Positions 6,812 through 16,800 of a stretch of 17,378 bases of DNA are shown here, one piece after another. The position numbers and the translations under genes were made by a program. How positions within the stretch are numbered: the first letter of the stretch is position 1; every line of letters starts with the position of its first letter. This stretch comes from Trichodesmium sp. MAG_R04 (GTDB lineage Bacteria > Cyanobacteriota > Cyanobacteriia > Cyanobacteriales > Microcoleaceae), in NCBI GenBank assembly GCA_023356515.1, contig JAKQYG010000018.1:2556-19933 (forward strand). Reading direction: 5' to 3'. Below the pieces are notes generated by a model. That model made no database searches, was not told the DNA's origin, and saw only the letters and a program-made list of their open reading frames with translations.

Positions 6812-8845
6812 ATGCGAAAAACTCTTATGCTACAAAGCTTGCTTCCAAGTATACTTAGCATTTTTGTCCTAGGAAGTCTCTCTGAAGCTGCAACCTTAAA
6901 ATCTTGGCAATTTAAAGTTAATCAGAGTCAACTATCCTTTACTACGGAAGGTGATGTTCAGCCGAAGGCCCAATTAATCACTAACCCAACTCGGTTAATT
7001 ATAGACTTACCAGGAACAACTTTAGGTGGTGTCAGAACATCTCAAGTTGTGGGTCAAGGGATCAAAGCAATTAGAGTAGAACAATTTGATCCTCAAACAG
7101 CTCGGATAGTAGTAGAAATTAATAAAGACTACACCATTAACCCAAAGCAAGTACAATTTAGGGGTATTTCTCCTAGTCAGTGGACGGTAAAAATACCAAA
7201 CCCTCAACAAATCGACTCTACTACAAACATAGGTATTGTAACTCAGTCTCCACCCCTTCCTCCTCAAAGTCCTCAGTATTCACCTCTACCACCTTTATCT
7301 CTTCTCACAGGAGAAAGAGCAAGCAATCAAAATAGAGCAAGACCGACTAACTCTGCTCCCATTAATCAAATTACAATCCCTGGTACACCAACTATTGTAG
7401 AAGATATCCAAGTAAAAAAAGAGGGAGTAATTCTCAAAACAAGTGGCAGATTACCAGAAATTGAATTAAAGCAGAGTGTTGACCGTACCTGGATGACCAT
7501 TGATGTCCTCAATGCTACTCTGACTGCCAAGAGTCTGAAACCAAATCAAAGATTTAATAAATCAGGATTAACAATTACTCAGCTAACTCAACTTTCAACT
7601 TCACCAGCAGTAGTTCGTCTGACGGTGAGTCTACCAGATACAAATACTCAGTGGCAAGCACGTGCTTATGCAGGTGGGGTAGCAGTATGGCCGCAAGGAG
7701 AAGCACCTCCCACAATTAATCAAGCTACTGGTTTTGTTTTGCTTAAGTCAGTGGAATTGAAAAATGGTACTGAGTTAGTGATTACTGGAGATAAACCTCT
7801 AAATTACACCAATAGTTGGGATTCTGAAACAGATGCTTATGGAATTACTATATATAATGCTAAGGTCGATGACAGATTAAGGTTACCAGGACGAGAAATT
7901 GGTAGTCCTTTAGTTTGGGTAAAAATACGTCAAGAAGATCCAGAAACAGTTACAATCCTGCTTAAACCTGCTACTAACATTAAAATTGCAGAAGTTACTC
8001 AGATTAAGGCCCGACAGTTATCCTTACTTATGGGTTGGGGTAGTATCGGAACTGCACCTCCAGGTTGGAGGCCAAATCCTGTAGAGCCATCTTCTAATTC
8101 AAGACCTTTACTATTTCCAAGGAGAAATAATTCATTAGGGCAAAATCTACTACCTCGGAATAGATTACCTCGGAATTCCTCTGAAAATTTGCGTCCTAGA
8201 CGTTGGCCTTTTCCTTTGCCTCGTCCTAATAATCAGGGTTCTAATAACAGTTATTCTCGTTTTCCTTTACCAAATCAATTACCTAAACGTAATGGACAAA
8301 TAATGATAGTGATAGACCCTGGACATGGGGGACCGACAGATTTGGGTGGGGTAGGTTTGGGTGGTCTACGAGAAAAGGATATTGTGTTACCAATTTCATT
8401 GGAGGTGGCTCAAATCCTGGAGCAAAATGATATACAGGTGGTTATGACTCGTAAGACAGACCGGGATTTGGATTTACCACCACGCTCAGAGTTGGCTAAT
8501 CGGGTTGGAGCAGATTTGTTTGTGAGTATTCATGCTAATGCTATTAGTATGAGTCGTCCTGATGTGAATGGTTTAGAAACTTTTTATTACCAAAGTGGCC
8601 ATGTGCTAGCACGGTATATTCAGAATAGTATGTTGGAAGCTTTTCCGACAATGAAGAATCGTGGTGTGAAACGGGCACGTTTTCATGTTCTTAGACATAC
8701 TAAGATGCCTGCTGCATTGGTAGAGGTTGGCTTTGTTACTGGTAATTATGATTCCCTAATACTTGCTGATCCTCGTCAACATAGTCGCATGGCACAGGCG
8801 ATCGCTCGTGGCATATTGAGATATGTTCAAGCTTATTCTCGGTAA
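6812..8845 (+). CDS. amiC: N-acetylmuramoyl-L-alanine amidase with AMIN domains (AmiC-type)
   Basis: Periplasmic zinc hydrolase that cuts the bond between MurNAc and the L-Ala of the stem peptide; in filamentous cyanobacteria such enzymes serve septum remodelling and cell-cell communication. Start at ATG 6812 (677 residues) gives a compact signal peptide (MRKTLMLQSLL...GSLSEA, residues 1-27); ATG 6761 would add 17 residues. Order: AMIN domain (about 28-129), Pro-rich spacer (146-171), second AMIN (197-296), a third AMIN-like region (307-408), an Arg/Pro/Asn-rich linker (409-495), then Amidase_3 (496-677). Catalytic features are complete: DPGHGG with His505, Glu521 in LREKD, His574 in SIHAN and Glu638 in LVEVGF. 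AMIN domains are known to target peptidoglycan. The convergent neighbour murQ also acts on peptidoglycan. Confidence 0.93.
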   Translation: MRKTLMLQSLLPSILSIFVLGSLSEAATLKSWQFKVNQSQLSFTTEGDVQPKAQLITNPTRLIIDLPGTTLGGVRTSQVVGQGIKAIRVEQFDPQTARIVVEINKDYTINPKQVQFRGISPSQWTVKIPNPQQIDSTTNIGIVTQSPPLPPQSPQYSPLPPLSLLTGERASNQNRARPTNSAPINQITIPGTPTIVEDIQVKKEGVILKTSGRLPEIELKQSVDRTWMTIDVLNATLTAKSLKPNQRFNKSGLTITQLTQLSTSPAVVRLTVSLPDTNTQWQARAYAGGVAVWPQGEAPPTINQATGFVLLKSVELKNGTELVITGDKPLNYTNSWDSETDAYGITIYNAKVDDRLRLPGREIGSPLVWVKIRQEDPETVTILLKPATNIKIAEVTQIKARQLSLLMGWGSIGTAPPGWRPNPVEPSSNSRPLLFPRRNNSLGQNLLPRNRLPRNSSENLRPRRWPFPLPRPNNQGSNNSYSRFPLPNQLPKRNGQIMIVIDPGHGGPTDLGGVGLGGLREKDIVLPISLEVAQILEQNDIQVVMTRKTDRDLDLPPRSELANRVGADLFVSIHANAISMSRPDVNGLETFYYQSGHVLARYIQNSMLEAFPTMKNRGVKRARFHVLRHTKMPAALVEVGFVTGNYDSLILADPRQHSRMAQAIARGILRYVQAYSR

Positions 8846-8990
8846 GGGTTTTTATGAGTTTAAGCATATAGTTATCATACAAATGTGAGTAGTATAGAAG
8901 CACTTTAGTGATAGGAGATAAATTTTAGATTACTGGACTTATAAAGACTACGGATTTAAGAAAATGTAGAAAAGTTTTTGATAAATGGTA

Positions 8991-9914
8991 TTACTCACTA
9001 GAAAAATTTACTTTTTTCAAAGCTGATCTAAGATTACCTTGGTACTCAGATAAGAGTCTATCCCCTTCTTCCTTTTCTAAGTTACTCCAGTGCATCAAAA
9101 GTGCTAACTTCACTGAATCACCACTTTTATTTAATAATTCTCCTGCTTTATCCCGACTTAACTCGGTTAAATCTTCAATGATTCTTAAGGCCCGATCACG
9201 TAACTTACTATTCTTTACAGCTACATCAATCATACGATTACCATAAACTTTTCTTAATCTAACCATTACTCCTGTTGATAGGATATTCAAGGCCATTTTT
9301 GTTACTGTTCCCGCTTTCAGACGGGTTGAACCAGCCAATAGTTCTGGACCAACCAATAACCTAATATCTACATCTACCTGTACGCTGAATTGCTCCAGAG
9401 GCACACAAGTAATAAAAATTGTTTTTGCTCCCCTTTGTTTTGCGGCTTCTAAAGCACCATGAACATAAGGGGTTGTAGCACCTGCAGTGATCCCAACTAT
9501 TACGTCTAGATTGGTGATATGCCGTGAAGCGATCGCTTGATTACCATCTTTCCAGCTATCCTCCAAATCTTCGGAGCTGCGGACTAAAGCTGCTGCACCT
9601 CCGGCAATAATTCCTTGTACCAATTCTGGAGGCGTACAAAATGTTGGTGGGCATTCAGCAGCATCCAATACACCTAAACGACCACTGGTACCTGCTCCTA
9701 CATAAAACAATTTACCACCTTGACTTAAAGCTTCAGTAGTCATATCCACTGCTTGAGCTATTTGTAAACGGGATGAGGCGATCGCTTCCAAAGTCCGATT
9801 ATCCTCTTGGTTAAACAAGTCTACTAACTCTAAAGAACTTAACTGGTCAAGATTATGACTATTGGGATTAACCTGTTCAGTTAACAAATGACCTCGTTTG
9901 TGTAAATTTTTCAT
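8991..9914 (-). CDS. murQ: N-acetylmuramic acid 6-phosphate etherase
   Basis: Cytoplasmic lyase of peptidoglycan recycling that splits the lactyl ether of MurNAc-6-phosphate, giving GlcNAc-6-phosphate and D-lactate. The product has one SIS domain with the family signature GAGTSGRLGVLDAAECPPTF at residues 73-92, including the conserved Glu87, and LEDS further on. Later motifs match E. coli MurQ: GITAGATTPYV, AGSTRLKAGTVTKMALNILST and YGNRMIDVAVKNSKL. The start was set at ATG 9914 (307 residues, the usual family length); a TTG at 9938 would add only MHKLSKFN. No strong ribosome site is seen. It is convergent with amiC across 145 bp, which shows no obvious terminator. Two HIP1 palindromes lie in the gene (9529, 9778). 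A palindrome 34-63 bp upstream of the ATG could be an operator. Confidence 0.95.
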   Translation of the reverse strand: MKNLHKRGHLLTEQVNPNSHNLDQLSSLELVDLFNQEDNRTLEAIASSRLQIAQAVDMTTEALSQGGKLFYVGAGTSGRLGVLDAAECPPTFCTPPELVQGIIAGGAAALVRSSEDLEDSWKDGNQAIASRHITNLDVIVGITAGATTPYVHGALEAAKQRGAKTIFITCVPLEQFSVQVDVDIRLLVGPELLAGSTRLKAGTVTKMALNILSTGVMVRLRKVYGNRMIDVAVKNSKLRDRALRIIEDLTELSRDKAGELLNKSGDSVKLALLMHWSNLEKEEGDRLLSEYQGNLRSALKKVNFSSE

Positions 9915-9947
9915 ATTAAACTTTGACAATTTATGCAAAAAATATTA

Positions 9948-9977
9948 TCCAAGGAAGAATATACAGTATATTTTGGA
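9948..9977 (-). promoter_or_regulatory. Palindrome upstream of murQ, possible operator
   Basis: AATATAC-a-GTATATT (9958-9972) is a perfect 15-bp palindrome, flanked by TCCAA (9948-9952) on one side and its complement TTGGA (9973-9977) directly against the other. It lies 34-63 bp upstream of the murQ start, where a repressor or activator site would be expected. No regulator gene is in the window, and the site overlaps the edge of the inverted-repeat element next to it, so it may belong to that element. Confidence 0.35.
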
Positions 9978-10314
9978 CAAACGATGTACAGGGTAAATGG
10001 TGAAAACCACTTATTGCGGACATCTTGACCACATGAATGTACCTTATAAAATAATATGCAAAACTAATTACATATATCTCTAGGTACTAAACAGCTTTTT
10101 TTATAAAAATCTCAGGGAAAAAATAATGGTAATTAATTTTGTATAGACACTTGAATTATATATATTAATTACTTATGCAGAAACCAAGTTTGATCAAGAG
10201 AATAAAAACTGGTACAACACTTATTACTGTCCGTAATGTACATAATGCAAGTTAAGATACCCGCAATACAAAAATATTACTATTCATGCCTTGCACCTTA
10301 TTTGTCCAAAATAT
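9968..10314. repeat. 347-bp non-coding region bounded by long imperfect inverted repeats (MITE-like)
   Basis: The tips are exact inverted copies of 14 nt: ATATTTTGGACAAA (9968-9981) and TTTGTCCAAAATAT (10301-10314). Inside, in the same order, ATTGCGGACATCTT (10013-10026) pairs with the complement of ATTGCGGGTATCTT, and ATGTAC (10037-10042) with GTACAT (10238-10243). Many differences between the arms are transitions. The arms are thus roughly 75 nt each, around a 195-bp AT-rich centre with no open frame. This fits a miniature inverted-repeat transposable element or a decayed IS. No clear target-site duplication is seen. Together with its flanks it fills the 424-bp gap between murQ and the DUF3110 gene. 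Confidence 0.5.
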
Positions 10315-10338
10315 GTCGTAACTGATGACTAAAATGAC

Positions 10339-10701
10339 TTATAAAAGATCTTCCAATTGACGCTTAATTTTATCTAACTCTGTTTTGGTCTTTTCGGAAG
10401 CTTGGTCTATATCTAGTTGCCAATCAGTCTGTTCTAAATTATGCTCTGGAGGAATCTCCAACTGACCTGCTGGTATAACTTGCCAATCATAGTCCACACT
10501 CCTACAGAATTCCATAATTTCTTCTTGGTCAAACTCTTCAACTTTCGGACTAGGAAAGTCTTGAGCTTCTAACAATATACCGAAACGGGTCGCATCATCC
10601 TCAGATTCAAACATTAATACCTTATTGCGATTATCCATCTGAATTGTATGTATTCCTTCATTTTCAGTTCTAGTATTAAACAATAAAACAAATATTCTCA
10701 T
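10339..10701 (-). CDS. DUF3110 domain protein, conserved in cyanobacteria
   Basis: Small acidic protein of 120 residues, function unknown. The N-terminal 80 residues match the DUF3110 pattern known from cyanobacteria and plastid-bearing plants: MRIFVLLFNTRTENEGIHTI, then VLMFESEDDATRFGILLEAQDFPSP, then a conserved EEIMEFC segment. The last 30 residues (from about TDWQLDIDQ) are charged and probably helical. There is no signal peptide or membrane segment, so it is likely cytoplasmic or stromal-side. ATG 10701 is preceded by GGA at a plausible ribosome-site distance. It is transcribed away from tamB across a 167-bp gap; that neighbourhood alone does not show a shared role. Confidence 0.85.
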   Translation of the reverse strand: MRIFVLLFNTRTENEGIHTIQMDNRNKVLMFESEDDATRFGILLEAQDFPSPKVEEFDQEEIMEFCRSVDYDWQVIPAGQLEIPPEHNLEQTDWQLDIDQASEKTKTELDKIKRQLEDLL

Positions 10702-10868
10702 AATTTTTCCGAACTTGAATAGAGTATTGTTTTGTATATATTAGCTGATAGCTGAATGCTATACTTATAACCAATAAATAAGGCCTTAAGCTTCCTCTTT
10801 CAAGAGAGTAAAAAAGAAAATTCTACATTGCAAGCCTCCCAAGATAGCTGGAGATACTGATAACTGAA
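10702..10868. promoter_or_regulatory. Divergent promoter region between DUF3110 gene and tamB
   Basis: This 167-bp AT-rich gap must hold promoters for both directions. On the plus strand TATACT (10760-10765) is a fair -10 candidate for tamB, without a convincing -35. Two perfect copies of TAGCTGA stand in tandem at 10742-10755. CTCTT-tc-AAGAG (10795-10806) is a small hairpin. GGAG (10850-10853), 15 nt before the tamB ATG, is a weak ribosome site. These are sequence observations only. Confidence 0.4.
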
Positions 10869-13800
10869 ATGACAAATATGCCTAAAAAAACCAATGACCA
10901 AACCCATCTTTCCACCCCTAGAAAATGGACACGAACAATAATCATCAGTGGTTTGGGATTAGTTACTGTCTCAGTATCAGGAGCAATAGCAGGAACCTGG
11001 TTTGTACAGAAACAATTAGTTCCAATCATCAGTGAGAATCTAAACAAACAAATACAGAGGCCAGTCCAAGTGGGAGAACTGAAAAAGTTTGGTCTTGGTT
11101 ACATAGAGTTTGGACCTTCGTCTATACCTCCGACCTTAAGCGACTCAATTAGTGCTTCTACCAAAGCGATTAAAGTCAAATTTTCTCTTGGGGCAATTTT
11201 ATTGAGAACTGTGAGGCTCGATATTACATTTGAAGAATCTCAGGCTTATCTGCAACAACAACCTGATGGTTTATTTGCTATGCCAAAACTAAAATCGGCA
11301 GAGGATTTACCTACCACCTCAAAACCATTTAACTTTGATGTTAAAGTAAATTTCCCAAAACTAAATGTTACTATTAAGCCGTCGGAAAAGGGAAAAGATT
11401 CTACCCCAATTTTATTAGATTTAAGTAAAACGGAATTTCACTTTAAAGATAAAGAAAAACGTTGCTTAGTAAATCTTAATAGCAAAGTTATAGATGGTGG
11501 CAATTTTAAGGTTAACGCTGATGCTAATCTCAAAACATCAGAAATTAAAGCTAATGTTGTAGCAAAAAAACTGCAATTGCCAATGTTTGCGACCTTAGTA
11601 TCTACAGTAGAAAGTATTCCTGATGTAAATTTATACAGTGGAGAATTAGATGCCAACCTCCGAGCTCAAGTTAAAATAGCTGACAATATTACAAATATTG
11701 TGCAAGATATTAGAGGAAAGGTTAGCCTACAAAAGTTTAAGGCCAGTAGTAGTCTTTTTAGCAATATAGTTAACCTGAACACAGTTGCTAATGTTGCTTG
11801 GCCAAAAGTTAATATCGAAAACTTAAATGGGAAGTACGGGAATATTGGCCTCAAACTTCAAGGTGCAGCGGAAACAGCAAAAGATTTAGATTTACAAAAT
11901 ATTAAACTTGATTTGCAAGGGACAGTTTTACCGGTTTCTTTTGAAACTTTATTTAATACTGCGACAACAGAAATTAATGTACTCTCTAATAAGACTACAT
12001 CAGTAAAAACTAAACAACAGTTACAGCAGATCAGTAGTCAAATTGAAAATATCAAACCTTTATTAGAGGGGAGAGTAAAAACTGATATCAAATTTTCTGG
12101 AAGTTTATTTGAACCAGTGGTATCAGGAAAAATTGAGACTACTGAAGTTACTAGGGTTGACAGGTTAAGATTTAAAGATATCGCTACTAAGTTTACTATT
12201 AGCCCTCAGTTAAACCAAGATTTTCAACCTATTAATGTGGCTGCAAGTTTCTCTGGCTTACAAATTAATCCAGTGCTAGGGGGTAAAATAACTGGTCAAG
12301 GCGCCGTTTTAGAAGTTAACCCACTCTTGAACCCCAAGGTAGGAAGTAAGAAATTAGAAGTTGGAAGTCAGGGTGTAGACAGGTTGCGTGGAACGTCCCT
12401 AATGAGTCAGGATCAAGAAAGAACATTTAACCCAACAGTTGACTTAGACTTGCGAGTGCAAAATTTGCCTGTGGAGGCGATCGCTCAACAATACAACATT
12501 GCTTCGCCTGTTCCCATGGGCGAATTTTCCACGGAGGTTAAAATTTCTGGTCCTCTAGAAACTCTCAAAGGAAAAATTAAATGGCAGTTACCAAAAGCAG
12601 TTTATCCTTTGAGTGGTGCTGTTGATATTATTAATAGTCAGGCAAATATTAAAAATACTGTTGTCAAAATTGGTGGAGGAACAGTCAATATTAATGGCAA
12701 TGCTAACTTGGAAAACTGGCAACTCAGTGCCACTGCCAATGAAATTAATTTAGATAATCTTGCACCTTTACAACCCTTAGGTTTACCATCAGGATTAGAA
12801 GGTATTCTTAATGGTCAAGCTAATTTTTCTGGTCTGATAAGTAAATTTTCAATTAATAGTATTAATGGCAATGGAACTGGCATAGTTAATCTTGCTGGCG
12901 GTCAAATTAATCTGAATAGTGAACTAAATAATGGTAATTGGCAAGGAGAAGGAATAGCTACTCAACTCAGTTTAAGTGCTTTAGAAAAAATTGCCAGAAA
13001 TTCAGATATTCTGATAACTCCTAATTCAATATTGTCTAGTCAAACCGATGGAAAAATTAGTGGTCAAGCAACTGTATCTGGAAATTTAAATAATTTAAGT
13101 TTAGCAGGACTAACAGCTAATCTTGATGGAAATCTTAATCTTGCTAATGGTATAATTAATGCTAATGGTAAAGTTAATAATGGTGGATTCCAAGTCTTAG
13201 TTAATACTCAAGAACTACCAATCAATCCTTTACTAGATTTAGGCTTATCTGCAGCTAATTCAGGAATCATTACTAACCAGGAAAATTTAAACCTGATTAG
13301 AAAAAATATTCCACTAGTTAAATCTATCAATGGTCGGCTAAATGGCAAGGTCAATTTATCAGGAAATTTGACTAACCTTTCCCCAGAATTTTTACAAGAA
13401 AATCTCACAGGAAATTTCACAGGAAATCTTAAAATTGAACCAGGAACAGTTAATGCTACAGGTAATTTAAAAAGAGGGAATTTCAAAACCACAGTTCAAA
13501 CGAATAAAATAGCTCTAAATGCTGTAGAAGAATTATTCACAAAAACAGGAATAGTTTCTCCAGAAAGCAAGATTTTACAAAAAAATACTGAGGTCAAAGT
13601 TCAAGGTGGAGCTACAGTATTTGGAAATATTAATAATTTAACTCCTGAAGGAATTACTATTAATGGAAATGGCAAAGTCATTATTGCTGGAGGAACAATT
13701 AACGCTCAAGGAAAATTAAATCAAGGAAATTTTCAAGCCTCAGTTAATAGCGATAAATTAGCAGTAAATTCACTTTTAGATTTAGGAGAGTTAATTTTAG

Positions 13801-16800
13801 AATCTGGGGTAATACCAGTTGAAACTAATCAAATCCAAACTTTACAAACTCAATTTGTTACTATTAAATCGTTAAATAGTCAAGTTAATCTCAGTGCTGA
13901 TTTTTCTGGAAGTTTGACAAACTTAGCTCCAGAAGCAATAACCGCAATAGCTAAAAGTCAGCTATTTATTGATGAAAATTCAATTAATATTGATGGAAAA
14001 CTCAACCAAGGTAACTTTTTAGCAAATGTAAAAACAGAAAAGATTAGTTTACGTCCTCTAGAAGAAAAAATCAGAAAAACTGGTTTAGTTTCTCTTCCCA
14101 CTAATGCAACTTTACCTCCGGGTATAGAAGGAGAAATATTTGGAAATTTAAGCGTATTTGCTAATGTCAATAATTTTAATTCGAAAGCTATAGCTGCTGA
14201 TGGAAGTGGAAAATTAATAATTGGAAATAACACAATTAATGCTACAGGGAAATTAGATGAAGGAAATTTTGAAGCAGTAGCGATCGCCGACCCTATTCCT
14301 CTAAGTTTTGTCAAAAAAATAGCTAAAGAAACAGGAATAGTTACCTCAGAAACTTTAAGTTATTTAGACACAATAAATGGGAATATTATTGGGAATGCTA
14401 AATTAGCAGGAAATTTAGAAAATTTAAACCCAGAATCTATAGCTGCTGAAGCAGAAGGGAAACTAATTTTTGCTGAGGGTGGAGTAGTAAATATTACTGG
14501 GGAATTAGTAGGTGAAAAATGGCAAGCTTCCGTAGTAGGAGAGCAAATTCCTTTAGAGAAATTTTCAGCAGCATTAGAAAAACAAGAACAGGCGAAACCT
14601 GCTGTTACTGCTGTGAGAAAAGCTCAAAAATTATTAGGGCAAGCTGAAAATTTACCTGTAATTGGAGGATTGTTTAATAGTCAAATTGACTTATTAGGAA
14701 GTCTAACAAACTTAACTCTAGAAGGGATTAAAGCACAAGTAAAGTTAACACTTTCAAAATTACCAGTTATTCAGAAATATTTCAATAGTTTATTGAGCTG
14801 GAATCAGAAACAAATAGAAATAGAAAAAGTTAGTATTCCACCAGAAATTAATGTTAATGGATTAGTAGGTATAGATTTTCCAGTATCAACATCTCCCACT
14901 ATTTCCGGAATTAATATCAACGTCAATTTATCAGATTTTAACTTAGCATCTTTACCAATAGAAAAAAAAGGTGAATTATTAACAGGTATAGTTAATTTTG
15001 ATGGCAAAATAATCGGAAAATCTATTACCGACCTTAACTTGGTTGGTGATGTAGTCTTGAGAAATTTAGCAGTAAATAAGGTGGATTTCGATTCTGAGTT
15101 ATCAGGAAAATTAAATGCTGGAATTACTCAAGGAGTAAACTTTGAAATTGCTGGTAATAATGATCGTCTGGAATTAGTGTTAGATGAAACCTATGTTCCT
15201 ACTACTTTCTTAGTTAAACGGAACCAGGCAAAACTGGCAGGTGTTAATGAAGAAGAAAATTTTATAGTAACATTAGAAAAATTTCCTCTGGAATTTTTAG
15301 GTATAGTACCTGCAGAGCAGTTTGGTATTGGTGCAGTTTCTGGAGAAGCATCCGCAAAAATAGCTGTATCTGATTTGAGAACATTTTTGAGATCGTTTGA
15401 TATTAACTCTATCAAAGCAGATGGAAATTTAGAGGTGACAAAACCTAGCATTGGTTACATAGATGCTGAAAGTTTCACAGCAGATATAAATTATGCTCAA
15501 GGGAAAGCAAGTCTTAATGATGGCACATTGTTATTAGGTGAAAGTCGGTATGTGTTACAGGCAATGGTTGATATTAATTCGCCTGGTGCTCCTTTTGACC
15601 GCAAATTTGCAGCTAACCTCAAAATAGAAAATGGAGTTGCGCAAGATATTTTGACCGCCCTCCAATGGTTTGACTTAAAAGATATTGAACGGGGTGTGAC
15701 AACTCCAAATTATGGCAAGGCAGCAGATGTGCAAACATCAGCAGTAGGTTTTCCAGAAAATACACCAGTAATTATGCAGTTGCGTCGGTTTGCCGAAATT
15801 CAAGCTTTACTCCAACAACAGCAAGAAAGCCAAGGACCAAAAACACCTGTACAAATACCACCCCTTAGTGATCTAGATGTCACTTTTTCTGGGGAAATAA
15901 TGGCAGCAGGAACTTCGCAGTCTGGTGTTGATGGGAAATTTGATATCAAAGGTAGTAATTGGAGTTGGGGAGTTTACAAAATAGATAATTTTCTTGTACA
16001 GGGTAAGTCTAAAAATGAAGTCCTGACAGTCAAACCCCTAGAAGTGGAAGTAGGAGAAGCATCGTTAGTTTTTCATGGAGATTTGAGTCCAGAAAATCAA
16101 AGTGGGAAACTACAACTAAAAAATGTAGACTTGGCAGAAATGCAGAAGTTTGCCGAGAGTTATGTAGCGCCAAATATGAATGTCAATATTACAGGAAAGT
16201 TGAATCTAGAAACAGAATTAGGTGGAAATTTTGAAAACCCCAGAGCTAGAGGTGAAATTAAGATAGTGGATGGAACTCTAAATGAACGACCTATTGAAAA
16301 AGCGCAAACTGATTTTAGTTACAACTCTGGACGACTGCGTTTTGGTGGAAATCTTTCTGTAATTGGAGACCCCATTTTATATAGGGGTGATGTACCCATT
16401 GACTTACCCTTCGCCACAGTTGCTGCAGGCAGTGACCTAATTAACGTTAGTGTTAATATAAAAGATGATGCCTTCCAAATAGTAAATATTTTGACCGACC
16501 AGGTAACTTTAGACTCAGGTAAAGGAAATATATTATTGAAGCTAAAAGGAACATTACAAGAACCACGACCAGAGGGGTATGCCAAATTTGTAGATGTTAA
16601 TTTAACTGCAGCCGCATTTTCTGAACCTTTAACAGACCTAGAAGGCACAGTTCTCTTTAATGGCGATCGCCTCGAAGTTAAAGAAATTCAAGGAAATATT
16701 AGTGATGGTATGGTTGAAGTTAGTGGAGTCTTACCACTTTCCCAGCCCTTGAGTAGCGAAGACCCAGATATCAATAACCCTCTGACCATTAACTTAGACA

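Larger units (their letters stand above)
1350..16670. repeat. Eight HIP1 octamer palindromes (GCGATCGC) dispersed in genes
   Basis: Copies start at 1350, 4637, 8798, 9529, 9778, 12477, 14280 and 16663; the span given runs from the first to the last site. All lie inside coding sequence: intein 2 of dnaE, ndhD, amiC, murQ (twice) and tamB (three times). One per roughly 2 kb is far above chance in AT-rich DNA and is a signature of many cyanobacterial genomes. None is seen in the intergenic gaps or the IS remnant. Confidence 0.9.

Noticed and set aside
7022..7267. Minus-strand open frame inside amiC
   Set aside because: It is antisense to the AMIN domain coding sequence, with no ribosome site or recognisable product.
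8846..8990. Small RNA or terminator between amiC and murQ
   Set aside because: No stable stem with a T run could be found on either strand.
9915..9938. TTG start adding eight residues to MurQ
   Set aside because: ATG 9914 gives the normal family length; the added residues do not match MurQ.
13208..14314. Minus-strand open frames inside tamB (for example 13208-13492 and 13958-14314)
   Set aside because: They oppose a frame with clear TamB sequence and repeats; their products are Phe/Pro/Ser-rich antisense shadows with no recognisable domain.
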